From: Coriobacteriaceae bacterium AM48-5 | GTDB taxonomy: Bacteria; Actinomycetota; Coriobacteriia; Coriobacteriales; Coriobacteriaceae | Reading direction: 5' to 3' | Length of the DNA: 17,281 nucleotides | NCBI GenBank assembly: GCA_027669525.1 | Contig: JAQEDJ010000046.1 | Location: 1 to 17,281, forward strand | In this document: piece by piece, positions 1 through 6,232 of the stretch | How positions within the stretch are numbered: the first letter of the stretch is position 1 | Layout: every line of letters begins with the position of its first letter | Translations under genes and position numbers: made by a program | Notes under the pieces: model-generated | Seen by the model: only the letters and a program-made list of their open reading frames with translations | Databases searched by the model: none | Told to the model about the DNA's origin: nothing

Positions 1-223
1 CTCGATCGCGGGGGAAGTCGTCCTCGCTAATCTTAACGCCCTCGAGCAGGTCGACGTCGTAGTAGAAGCCGTTGTCGGTCGCGGGGCCGTAGGCAAAGTC
101 GGCCTCGGGATAGAGGCGCTTGATGGCCTGCGCCATGATGTGCGCGGCGGAGTGGCGGATGACGTGCGTGACCTCGTCCTGCGGGAGCTCGGCCACCGAA
201 CCGTCATTGTAGAGTGCCTTCAT
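1..223 (-). CDS. thrS: Threonyl-tRNA synthetase, N-terminal part (runs off left edge)
   Basis: Class II aminoacyl-tRNA synthetase that charges tRNA-Thr in the cytoplasm; only about the first 74 residues are in the window. The frame from the ATG at 223 reads [18 protein letters not shown], then a block with HSAAH (the HxxxH of the editing domain) and a [11 protein letters not shown] stretch typical of ThrRS. The editing motif lies at about residue 24. Most bacterial ThrRS have a TGS domain of roughly 60 residues before it, so this protein appears to lack TGS. The start is supported by GAGAGGAGA about 10 bases upstream and a good promoter at 295-322. The untranslated leader would be only about 65 nt, too short for a T-box. 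Identity is confident; the missing domain depends on the start being right. Confidence 0.93.
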   Translation of the reverse strand, partial: MKALYNDGSVAELPQDEVTHVIRHSAAHIMAQAIKRLYPEADFAYGPATDNGFYYDVDLLEGVKISEDDFPRDR

Positions 224-294
224 GGGTATGTTTTCTCCTCTCGGATGCCTGGTGCAAGTGCGTGCGATGCGCTCGGCGTTTTTTGACTTGCATC

Positions 295-322
295 ATTATA
301 GGCAGGTTGCCTTGGTATACAA
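295..322 (-). promoter_or_regulatory. Sigma-70-type promoter for thrS
   Basis: On the minus strand a perfect TATAAT -10 box (295-300) lies 16 bases downstream of TTGTAT (317-322) as a weak -35. It sits about 70 bases upstream of the thrS ATG, so thrS appears to have its own promoter rather than being read through from the zinc-ribbon gene. Confidence 0.7.
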
Positions 323-460
323 GCGCCGCCGCACCTTAATGGCACGGCGGGCGATTTTCTACGCATGCTTCATCGTGTGGGCGCGGGGTGTGGGGCGCAC
401 GTGTGGCTTGCGTGTGGCGCGACGTGCCCGTGGCTTGCGGCCGGCCCGGCGATGGATGCG

Positions 461-891
461 TTACTGGATGCGAGTTCGGCAGTAGGGGCAGACCTTCCAG
501 TGCGCGTCGAGCGGGCGATGGCAGCTGGGGCACACGTTGCGAACCTGGGTGTCGCACACCGGGCACACGACAAAGTCCTTCTCGATGGGCGCGCCGCACT
601 GCGGGCAGGTGCCGTACTGGGCAAGCTGGCGCTCGCGCAGGGCCATGTCCAGCTCCTGCTCCTCGCGGTCGGCCGCGTAGGAGTGCGGACGCAGGACCAG
701 GTAGCGATAAGGCCAACAAACGGGATGAGGGCGATGATGCCCCATGCCACGTAGGCGCTGGCGCCGCGGCGGCGAGCGTCGATAAACACATAGACGACCG
801 ACAGCACGTACAGGGCGATGATAAAGCCCACGAAGGCATAGATGACGCCCATAAGCTGCGGCGACATGAGCTCGTTGATGTATTTGGACAT
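461..891 (-). CDS. Small membrane protein with double zinc ribbon, frameshifted
   Basis: The frame from the ATG at 891 gives a short N-terminus, a hydrophobic segment (about residues 13-37), a basic DARRRG turn and a second hydrophobic segment ending FVGLIA. It then falls out of frame near 703. One extra base there (GCTAC to GCTTAC) continues as YLVLRPHSY into a soluble tail with two CxxC pairs per ribbon: CPQC/CPVC and CPSC/CPYC, ending RTRIQ at the TAA at 461. The restored length is 143 residues. Known pattern: two transmembrane helices followed by a double zinc ribbon (DZR-like); the hydrophobic part resembles the PLD-nuclease N-terminal family. Function is unknown. AAAGG about 10 bases upstream supports the start. 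It diverges from the oxidoreductase operon across the repeat array. The single missing base looks like a sequence error, as in four other genes here. Confidence 0.75.
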
Positions 892-988
892 TGAGGTGTA
901 CCTTTCGGAATATTTACAGTCCGGTCAAGTTTACCACGGGGTTTGTTTATATGGGACCACGGCTGGGTACGGGGCTGGCGCGGACACA

Positions 989-1249
989 AACATCTCAATC
1001 TGTAACAGGTGGGAGCGGAATTCAGGTCTAGATGCTACAGACCGAGACACAGGGTCCCTCCCCGATTTCAATCTCGACCTGTAACAGTTACTCGGCAAAT
1101 ACAGTCCCAGATGTTACAGATTTAGACAAACCATTCTCTCCCCGACTTAAATCTCGAACTGTAACATCTGGAACCCAAAAACAGTTCTTACTGTTACAGA
1201 TCGAGAAGAACGTGCGCCTGTGGACTCAACATCTCAATCTGTAACAGGT
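989..1249. repeat. Array of seven 15-nt repeats alternating in orientation every 40 nt
   Basis: Seven copies of TCTCGATCTGTAACA (at most two mismatches each) lie at 993-1007 (+), 1033-1047 (-), 1072-1086 (+), 1112-1126 (-), 1152-1166 (+), 1192-1206 (-) and 1232-1246 (+). Start-to-start distances are 40, 39, 40, 40, 40 and 40, so spacers are 25 nt except one of 24. The first and last copies share a longer identical stretch (989-1010 and 1228-1249). Spacers mostly differ, although the bases before copies 3 and 5 are alike (CTCCCCGA followed by a similar AT-rich run). Adjacent copies could pair as 15-bp stems with 25-nt loops in either register. The array lies between divergent genes. Nothing else is clear in 892-1437 apart from an imperfect hairpin at 1296-1326 and the palindromes before 1438. 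Confidence 0.9.
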
Positions 1250-1392
1250 AACAGCGCAGACCGCGAGGTTGGGCGGGAAGATCTCGCGTTCTAAACGTGG
1301 TCGGCATCCGTGCTGAGCCGGCCACGCCTGCCGTTGGCGGATGCAGTGGGGCTGTTCGCCGCATTGCCGCCGTACTGGGGGCGTGCAGACCG

Positions 1393-1420
1393 TAGGATAG
1401 TCCTATTGACAGCCTGTCAA
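1393..1420. promoter_or_regulatory. Two adjacent palindromes upstream of the glpA-like operon, probable operator
   Basis: TAGGA-TAG-TCCTA (1393-1405) is followed directly by TTGACAG-C-CTGTCAA (1406-1420), a perfect 7-bp dyad. The second ends 17 bases before the GTG start and 7 bases before the GGGAGG ribosome site, a position where a bound regulator would block transcription or be just downstream of the start site. No convincing -10/-35 pair was found with it; its TTGACA is too close to the gene to be a -35. The regulator is not identifiable from sequence. Confidence 0.45.
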
Positions 1421-1437
1421 CTAATCTGGGAGGCACT

Positions 1438-2901
1438 GTGACGGAAACGTTTGATATCGCGATTGTGGGCGCGGGCATAACCGGGTGCGCCATCGCGCGG
1501 CAGCTCGCGCGCTATGACCTGTCCATTTGCGTAGTCGAGGCGGCCAACGATATCGCGCTGGGCGCGTCGAAGGCCAACGGCGGCCTGGTGCACGCCGGCT
1601 ACGATCCGGCGCCGGGAACCGTAAAGGCGCAGGTCAACGCTCGCGGCTGCGAGCTGTATGGCACCTGGGCCCAGGAGCTTGGATTTTTGTTCCGCCGCAC
1701 CGGGTCGATGGTGCTGGGGTTTAACGACGAAGACCGCGCACACCTGGAGAAGCTGCGCAGCAACGGGCTGGCGAACGGCGTACCCGAGCTGTCGATTGTC
1801 GGACCCGAGCGCATCCACGAGCTGGAACCGCGTGCCAGCGCCGACGCAACATGCGCGCTATGGTGCCCCTCGACTGGCTTTGTCGATCCCTTTGAGGTCG
1901 CCATCGCCGCGCTGGAGAACGCCGTCGCCAACGGGGTGACGTTTATGCGGTCGGCTCCGGTGGAAGCGATTGAGGTTGCTGGCAGCGATGCTACCGACGG
2001 GGCTGCGCGCTTTACGCTGGTGACGCCTGTCGGCGATGTGCGCTGCCGCTATCTGATCAACGCCGCGGGCAACGGTGCCGCGGACATCTCGCATATGGCC
2101 GGCGCTGAGGAGTTCCAGATGGTCTGGCGCCAGGGAAACATTGTGGTGCTGGACAAGGAGCCACGCGCGCTCATGCCGCTCTACCCCGTTCCCACGCCGG
2201 TTTCCAAGGGCGTTATCGTTACGGGCACCGTGCACGGTAACACCGTAATCACCGCGACCGCTGCCGTGCGCGAGCCGGGCGACACGCAGACCTATACAAA
2301 TGATGTGAACGCGCTGCTGACAGGAGCGCGCAAACTGGTTCCCGATCTGGACACGCGTCGCGTGGTACGCGCGTTTGCCGGCGGGCGTCCGGTCATAAAG
2401 GGAACGAACGACTTTTTTATTGGACAGTCGGACGTGGTGCCGGGACTGTTCCAGGCGGCGGGCATTCAGTCGCCAGGCGTGGCGAGCGCGCCGGCCATTG
2501 CCGAGCGCATGGAGCACGTGATGCGCGAGGCGGGCGTTGCTTTGCGCGAACGGGTCGATTGGGATCCGATTCGACACGCGCCGGACGACTTCGACCGTGC
2601 GCCGCTTGCACGCAAGGAGGAGCTCATTGAGTCCGACCCTGCATGGGGGCAGATCGTCTGCCGCTGCGAGACAGTGCCCGAGGCCGAAATCGTGGCCGCG
2701 ATTCGATGCCGCCCGGGTGCGGTTTCGGTCGAGGGCGTCAAGCGGCGCTGCCGTGCGGGCATGGGTCGGTGCCAGAGTGGCTTTTGCCAGAGCCGCGTAG
2801 TGGCGATCCTAGCGCGCGAGCTGGGCTGCGATCCCAGCGAGGTGCTGTTGGAGGACGCTGGCTCATGGCTCGTTGAGGGACCTTTGAAGAGGGTGCGCTA
2901 G
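1438..2901 (+). CDS. FAD-dependent glycerol-3-phosphate dehydrogenase-like protein (GlpA type) with BFD [2Fe-2S] domain
   Basis: 487 residues. The N-terminal Rossmann motif GAGITG (residues 11-16) and an E about 20 residues later bind FAD; the DAO fold with a SKANGGLVHAGYD block is typical of the GlpA/LhgO family. The C-terminal ~90 residues form a BFD-like [2Fe-2S] domain with a CRC pair near residues 408-410 and further cysteines near 438 and 445. Such proteins oxidise glycerol 3-phosphate (or a similar 2-hydroxy compound) and pass electrons to partner flavoproteins. Start is GTG with GGGAGG four bases upstream. The next gene begins one base after the stop, and the three-gene order (GlpA-like, FAD/NAD oxidoreductase, DUF1667) is a recurring anaerobic operon, as in Thermotoga. 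Glycerol 3-phosphate is the most likely substrate but not proven: no glycerol kinase or facilitator gene is in the window. Confidence 0.85.
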   Translation: MTETFDIAIVGAGITGCAIARQLARYDLSICVVEAANDIALGASKANGGLVHAGYDPAPGTVKAQVNARGCELYGTWAQELGFLFRRTGSMVLGFNDEDRAHLEKLRSNGLANGVPELSIVGPERIHELEPRASADATCALWCPSTGFVDPFEVAIAALENAVANGVTFMRSAPVEAIEVAGSDATDGAARFTLVTPVGDVRCRYLINAAGNGAADISHMAGAEEFQMVWRQGNIVVLDKEPRALMPLYPVPTPVSKGVIVTGTVHGNTVITATAAVREPGDTQTYTNDVNALLTGARKLVPDLDTRRVVRAFAGGRPVIKGTNDFFIGQSDVVPGLFQAAGIQSPGVASAPAIAERMEHVMREAGVALRERVDWDPIRHAPDDFDRAPLARKEELIESDPAWGQIVCRCETVPEAEIVAAIRCRPGAVSVEGVKRRCRAGMGRCQSGFCQSRVVAILARELGCDPSEVLLEDAGSWLVEGPLKRVR

Positions 2902-2902
2902 G

Positions 2903-4261
2903 ATGGCGGAATTCAAATCGAGCGCGATTGATAGCGATGCCGTTGAGGCCGTGGCAACGCAGGCCTTCGACGTGGTCGTTATCGGAGGCGGCCCCGCCGG
3001 TATGGCAGCCGCGCTTGCCGCGCATAAGGCCGGCGCGCACGTGGCCATCGTGGAGCGCGAGCAACACTTGGGCGGCATCCTCCGCCAGTGCATTCATCCC
3101 GGTTTTGGCCTTTCGCACTTCAAGCAGGAGCTCACCGGCCCCGAATACGCGCAGCGCTTTATCGACCAGGTGCGCGCGACCAACATTGCGCTGTTCTTGG
3201 ACAGCATGGTGATAGGGGTTGATTCGGGCGAGTCCGCGGAAGACGCCGCGGTCCACACCGTCACGCTCATGAGCCCCACCGGTATGCTGCAGCTCATCGA
3301 GCGCGCGGTCGTCCTTGCCATGGGTTGCCGCGAGCGCACGCGCAGCGAGATCAAGATCCCCGGCAGCCGACCCGCCGGCGTGTTTGCGGCCGGCCTAGCG
3401 CAGCGATATATCAATATCGAGAACCTCAAACCCGGCTCGCGCGCCGTCATTTTGGGCTCGGGCGACATCGGGCTGATCATGGCGCGCCGCTGCACGCTCG
3501 AGGGGATTTCGGTCGAGGGTGTGTACGAGCTCATGCCGTACGCCAACGGCCTGCGTCGCAATGTTAAGAACTGCCTGGAAGACTTTGGCATTCCACTGCA
3601 TCTGTCTACCACGGTCACGCGTGTGATCGGGCACGATCGTGTGGAGGCTGTCGAGGTAAGCCAGGTCGACGAGCACCTGGCACCCATTCCGGGAACCGAG
3701 CGCATCGTTCCGTGCGACACGCTGCTGCTTTCGGTGGGCCTGATTCCCGAGAACGAGCTTTCGGTTGCCGCGGGCGTCGAGCTGGACCCACGTACGCGTG
3801 GCGCCGTGGTGGACCAGAGCCTGCAGACGGGCGTGCCGGGCATATTTGCCTGCGGCAACGTGCTGCACGTGCACGACCTGGCCGACAACGTGACGACCGA
3901 GTCCGAACGTGCCGGTGCGGCTGCGGCGGCGTGGGCGTTGGGGGCTGTCGGCACCGCGGCGGGAGTGGCGGGCGCGGGCTGCCAGCTCACGGTCTCCCCC
4001 GCTGGCATCGCAGGCTACGCACTGCCGGGACGCATCACGGCCGTGTCACTCACTAAGCTCAACTTCCGCGTACGTCGGCCGGTCGATGCTGCCCGCGTGC
4101 GCATTCTGGCAGGCAACGAGGAGCTGTTTGCAGGCAAGGTTCGCCCGTTTAAACCGAGCGTCATGGAAAGCTTCCCGCTGCCGGCAAAGGTGATTCAGCG
4201 CGCGCTCGACCTGGGTGTTAGCGAGATTGTCCTGTCCGTCGATCCCGTTGAAGAGGCGTAG
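2903..4261 (+). CDS. FAD/NAD(P)-dependent oxidoreductase, partner of the GlpA-like protein
   Basis: 452 residues of the pyridine nucleotide-disulfide oxidoreductase superfamily. There are two dinucleotide-binding motifs: GGGPAG (about residues 28-33, FAD) and GSGDIG (about 185-190, NAD(P)). A C-terminal FAD segment reads GIFACGNVLHVHD. The conserved RQCIHPGFGL block just after the FAD motif is typical of the subgroup encoded beside GlpA-like dehydrogenases. There is no CxxxxC redox disulfide of the glutathione reductase type. It probably takes electrons from the upstream dehydrogenase and delivers them to NAD(P) or another carrier; the acceptor is inferred. The ATG is one base after the preceding TAG, indicating translational coupling. 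The first ~20 residues before the Rossmann strand are an unconserved-looking extension. Confidence 0.85.
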   Translation: MAEFKSSAIDSDAVEAVATQAFDVVVIGGGPAGMAAALAAHKAGAHVAIVEREQHLGGILRQCIHPGFGLSHFKQELTGPEYAQRFIDQVRATNIALFLDSMVIGVDSGESAEDAAVHTVTLMSPTGMLQLIERAVVLAMGCRERTRSEIKIPGSRPAGVFAAGLAQRYINIENLKPGSRAVILGSGDIGLIMARRCTLEGISVEGVYELMPYANGLRRNVKNCLEDFGIPLHLSTTVTRVIGHDRVEAVEVSQVDEHLAPIPGTERIVPCDTLLLSVGLIPENELSVAAGVELDPRTRGAVVDQSLQTGVPGIFACGNVLHVHDLADNVTTESERAGAAAAAWALGAVGTAAGVAGAGCQLTVSPAGIAGYALPGRITAVSLTKLNFRVRRPVDAARVRILAGNEELFAGKVRPFKPSVMESFPLPAKVIQRALDLGVSEIVLSVDPVEEA

Positions 4262-4265
4262 AGTC

Positions 4266-4664
4266 ATGAGCGCGAACGCGATCGAAACGCTGCAGTTCAA
4301 CTGCACCACCTGCCCATCCGAGTGCCTCCTGACCGTGGAGGTCGAGCGCAGCGCAGACGGCGCCGTGGTAGAGGTGCGCTCCGTAACCGGCAACAGCTGC
4401 CCGCGCGGTGATAAGTTTGCACATCAGGAGCTCACCTGCCCCATGCGCGTGCTTACCACGACCGTGGCCGTATCCGGCGGCGACGAGGCGCTGCTGCCCG
4501 TGCGCACGGCCGAAGCCATCCCGCTCGAACTCCACGCCCAGGCGATGGACCTCATCCGCGGCCTGGTCGTCGACGCCCCCATCCGCATGGGCGACGTCGT
4601 ACTGGCCAACATCCTCAACACCAACATAGACCTCATCGCCAGCATGGACATCGACCCAGCCTAA
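4266..4664 (+). CDS. Small Cys-rich DUF1667 family protein of the GlpA-like operon
   Basis: 132 residues. The N-terminal half has five cysteines: CTTCPSEC (C13, C16, C20), C45 in NSCPRG and C58 in ELTCPMR. The C-terminal half has a PVRTAEAIP-type segment and no cysteines. Members of this family (DUF1667) regularly follow a GlpA-like and an FAD/NAD oxidoreductase gene; the cysteines probably bind a metal or Fe-S cluster and the protein may act as an electron-transfer subunit. This role is inferred, not established. The ATG at 4266 is four bases after the preceding stop, with AGAGG about 10 bases upstream. An in-frame ATG further upstream lies inside the previous gene and would add residues without family support. 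Confidence 0.85.
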   Translation: MSANAIETLQFNCTTCPSECLLTVEVERSADGAVVEVRSVTGNSCPRGDKFAHQELTCPMRVLTTTVAVSGGDEALLPVRTAEAIPLELHAQAMDLIRGLVVDAPIRMGDVVLANILNTNIDLIASMDIDPA

Positions 4665-4701
4665 GCAGCAAATTTGGGACGGGGCTCTTTTAGCTGCTTT
4701 T
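4664..4701 (+). terminator. Possible terminator of the oxidoreductase operon, within a dispersed repeat
   Basis: AGCAGC (4664-4669) pairs with GCTGCT (4693-4698), with AAA/TTT able to extend the stem, followed by TTTT. The loop holds TTTGGGACGGGGCTC. The first 29 bases recur inverted at 6121-6149, so this may be a mobile repeat that also works as a terminator. Confidence 0.4.
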
Positions 4702-4703
4702 GC

Positions 4704-4755
4704 AAGGAGTGTCCCCAGGTGCCGGCATAAAAGGAACGTCCCTATGTGCCGGGCA
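4704..4755 (+). repeat. Two imperfect tandem 24/25-nt repeats (GTCCC...GTGCCGG type)
   Basis: Units at 4704-4727 and 4731-4755 both follow the pattern AAGGA, a GTCCC core, then GTGCCGG and GCA, with about five differences. They lie just upstream of the M24 peptidase and belong to the family of GGGAC/GTCCC elements also seen at 4671, 5888, 6126 and 10725. Confidence 0.55.
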
Positions 4756-4793
4756 TGGGATACCATGGTGGCAACCTAGCGAAAGGACGATGT

Positions 4794-5881
4794 ATGGCAC
4801 ATGTCGATGACCAGCGTGTGGCGCGCGTGCTCGATGCGCTCGAGGCTCAGCACCCCGGCGCGCAGCTGCTTGTGAATGACCCGTGGTCGATCTACTATCT
4901 GACCGGCTTTTATGCCGATATGTTCGAGCGTTTTTGCGGCGTGCTGCTCGCGCGCGATGACGAGCCCGTGATCTTAGTCAACGCCCTGCATCAGCTGCCC
5001 GAGTACGACAATGCCCGCGTGGCCTACCACACCGACACCGACGTCGTGACCGACGCCATCGCTCGCGAGGTCAATCCATCCAAGCCCCTCGGCATCGATA
5101 CCGTAATGCGCTCCGGCTTTTTGCTGCCCCTTATGGATCGTTACGCCGCAAGCGAGTTCTTCCTGGGCGACTTTGCCGTCACCGCAGCACGCACCCACAA
5201 GGATGCCGCCGAGCAGGAGCTCATGCGCGTGTCCTCAGCCGCTAACGACGCCGTGATGTCCGACGCCATCAAGCTCGTTCACGAGGGCGTGACGGAGCGC
5301 GAAATTGCCGACCAGATGCTCGGCCTGTACCGCAAGCACGACTGCGAGGCTTTAGCTTTCCGCCCATCGTGAGCTTTGGCGCCAACGCCGGAGACCCGCA
5401 TCACGAGCCCGACGGCACCGTACTCAAGCGCGGCGACGTGGTGCTGTTCGACATTGGCGGGCGTCATCGCAACTACTGCTCGGACATGACACGCACGTTC
5501 TTTTGGGGTGAGCCGGACGAGGAGACTGTACGCATCTACGACATCGTGCGCAGCGCCAACGAGGCTGCCGAGGCACTCATCGCACCGGGCGTGCGCATGT
5601 GCGACCTGGACCGCGCCGCGCGAGACGTGATTGAGGATGCGGGCTATGGACAGTACTTTACGCACCGCCTGGGGCACTCGATCGGTCTGCAGGACCACGA
5701 GCCGGGCGATGTCTCGCTCGTTAACGAGCAGGTCGTAGAGCCAGGCATGACGTTCTCTATCGAGCCGGGTATATACCTCCCCGGCCGCACCGGCGTCCGC
5801 ATCGAGGACCTTGCCCTGGTCACCGAGTCCGGCGTCGAGATTCTCAACGCCTACCCCCACGAGGCCGTGCGCCTAGACTAG
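4794..5881 (+). CDS. M24 family metallopeptidase (Xaa-Pro aminopeptidase/dipeptidase type), frameshifted
   Basis: Cytoplasmic peptidase that cleaves at proline-containing N-termini or dipeptides. The N-terminal creatinase-like domain (LLVNDPWSIYYLTGF...) is followed by a pita-bread catalytic domain. All five metal ligands are visible: Asp in VLFDIGG, Asp in NYCSDMTRTF, His in HRLGHSIGL, Glu in FSIEPGIY and Glu in VRIEDLAL. The frame breaks at 5370-5372 (TGA). Adding one C to the CCC at 5363-5365 turns FRPS-stop into FRPIVSFGANAGDPHHEPD, a family-typical active-site run, and gives 362 residues. ATG 4794 has AAAGGA six bases upstream. The gene is followed by a strong terminator at 5960-5992. 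It is bracketed by inverted copies of a 29-bp repeat (4663-4691 and 6121-6149). Exact peptide preference cannot be read from the sequence. Confidence 0.88.
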
Positions 5882-5887
5882 CCAATA

Positions 5888-5912
5888 TGGCAAAGGGACA
5901 GCCCCTTTGCCA
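5888..5912. repeat. Short perfect hairpin just after the peptidase gene
   Basis: TGGCAAAGGG (5888-5897) and CCCTTTGCCA (5903-5912) form a 10-bp perfect stem with a 5-base loop, seven bases after the stop codon. There is no T-run, so it is more likely an mRNA 3' end stabiliser or repeat fragment than an intrinsic terminator. Confidence 0.6.
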
Positions 5913-5929
5913 CATCCCGTTAACGCAGT

Positions 5930-6089
5930 GCCACGAAAACGGGCCATCTGCTACGTTTAACCCGCATGAGTCGACCATGCGGGTCTTTTTTTAAAAATGG
6001 CAAGCCCTTTACCTGCGGTTTTGATTTCGCAATTCTCGGTATGGTCGAGGGTTACCGGTCAAACGTAGTAAATAGGCCCATTTCGTGGC
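5930..6089. repeat. 160-bp MITE-like element with ~33-bp imperfect terminal inverted repeats
   Basis: The left end (5930-5962, starting GCCACGAAAACGGGCC and continuing to CTACGTTTAACC) and the right end (6057-6089, GGTCAAACGTAG to TTTCGTGGC) are inverted copies with a few mismatches and single-base gaps. Between them is a terminator hairpin and an AT-richer segment with no reading frame. The form is that of a non-coding mobile or dispersed repeat; no transposase is present. Confidence 0.65.
5960..5992 (+). terminator. Intrinsic terminator of the M24 peptidase gene
   Basis: ACCCGCATG (5960-5968), a 7-base loop and CATGCGGGT (5976-5984) make a 9-bp perfect stem followed by C and seven Ts. It is on the plus strand, 80 bases after the peptidase stop, inside the 160-bp inverted-repeat element. 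Confidence 0.88.
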
Positions 6090-6120
6090 GAGCAAGTCAA
6101 CTCGAGGCGCAGGGCAGCCA

Positions 6121-6149
6121 AAAAAGCCCCGTCCCAAATTGACTGCTTT
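6121..6149 (-). repeat. Inverted copy of the repeat at 4663-4691
   Basis: Read on the minus strand, 26 of 29 bases match 4663-4691, including AATTTGGGACGGGGCT identically; a GCTGC just beyond the T-run is also shared. The two copies face each other around the M24 peptidase gene. Confidence 0.75.
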
Positions 6150-6152
6150 TGA

Positions 6153-6218
6153 GTTGCGGTGAAATACGGACCGTTTGAGGCTTCTGGCTTGTAAAACAGT
6201 CCGTATTTCACCGCAACT
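6153..6218. repeat. Perfect 20-bp inverted repeat downstream of folC
   Basis: AGTTGCGGTGAAATACGGAC (6153-6172) is exactly inverted at 6199-6218 around a 26-base loop; four more bases pair inside after one mismatch. It lies 14 bases past the folC stop. With no T-run on the minus strand it is not a standard terminator but would form a very stable mRNA 3' end. Together with the elements at 5888, 5930 and 6121 it fills the 351-base gap between the peptidase and folC, which contains no gene. Confidence 0.8.
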
Positions 6219-6232
6219 GATGAGGGGATGGG

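Noticed and set aside
345..460. GTGTGG-rich stretch between the zinc-ribbon gene and thrS as a repeat or small gene
   Set aside because: The repeats are too degenerate and no frame with a ribosome site is present.
842..1084. 80-codon plus-strand frame spanning the array start
   Set aside because: No ribosome site, overlaps the zinc-ribbon gene and the repeats, and has no recognisable domain.
989..1249. CRISPR array
   Set aside because: Repeats are only 15 nt, alternate in orientation, and no cas genes or leader are nearby; spacing is regular but the architecture is wrong.
5364..5372. In-frame TGA in the M24 peptidase as selenocysteine or true stop
   Set aside because: Reading through does not give family sequence, whereas adding one C gives the expected active-site run; a frameshift explains it.
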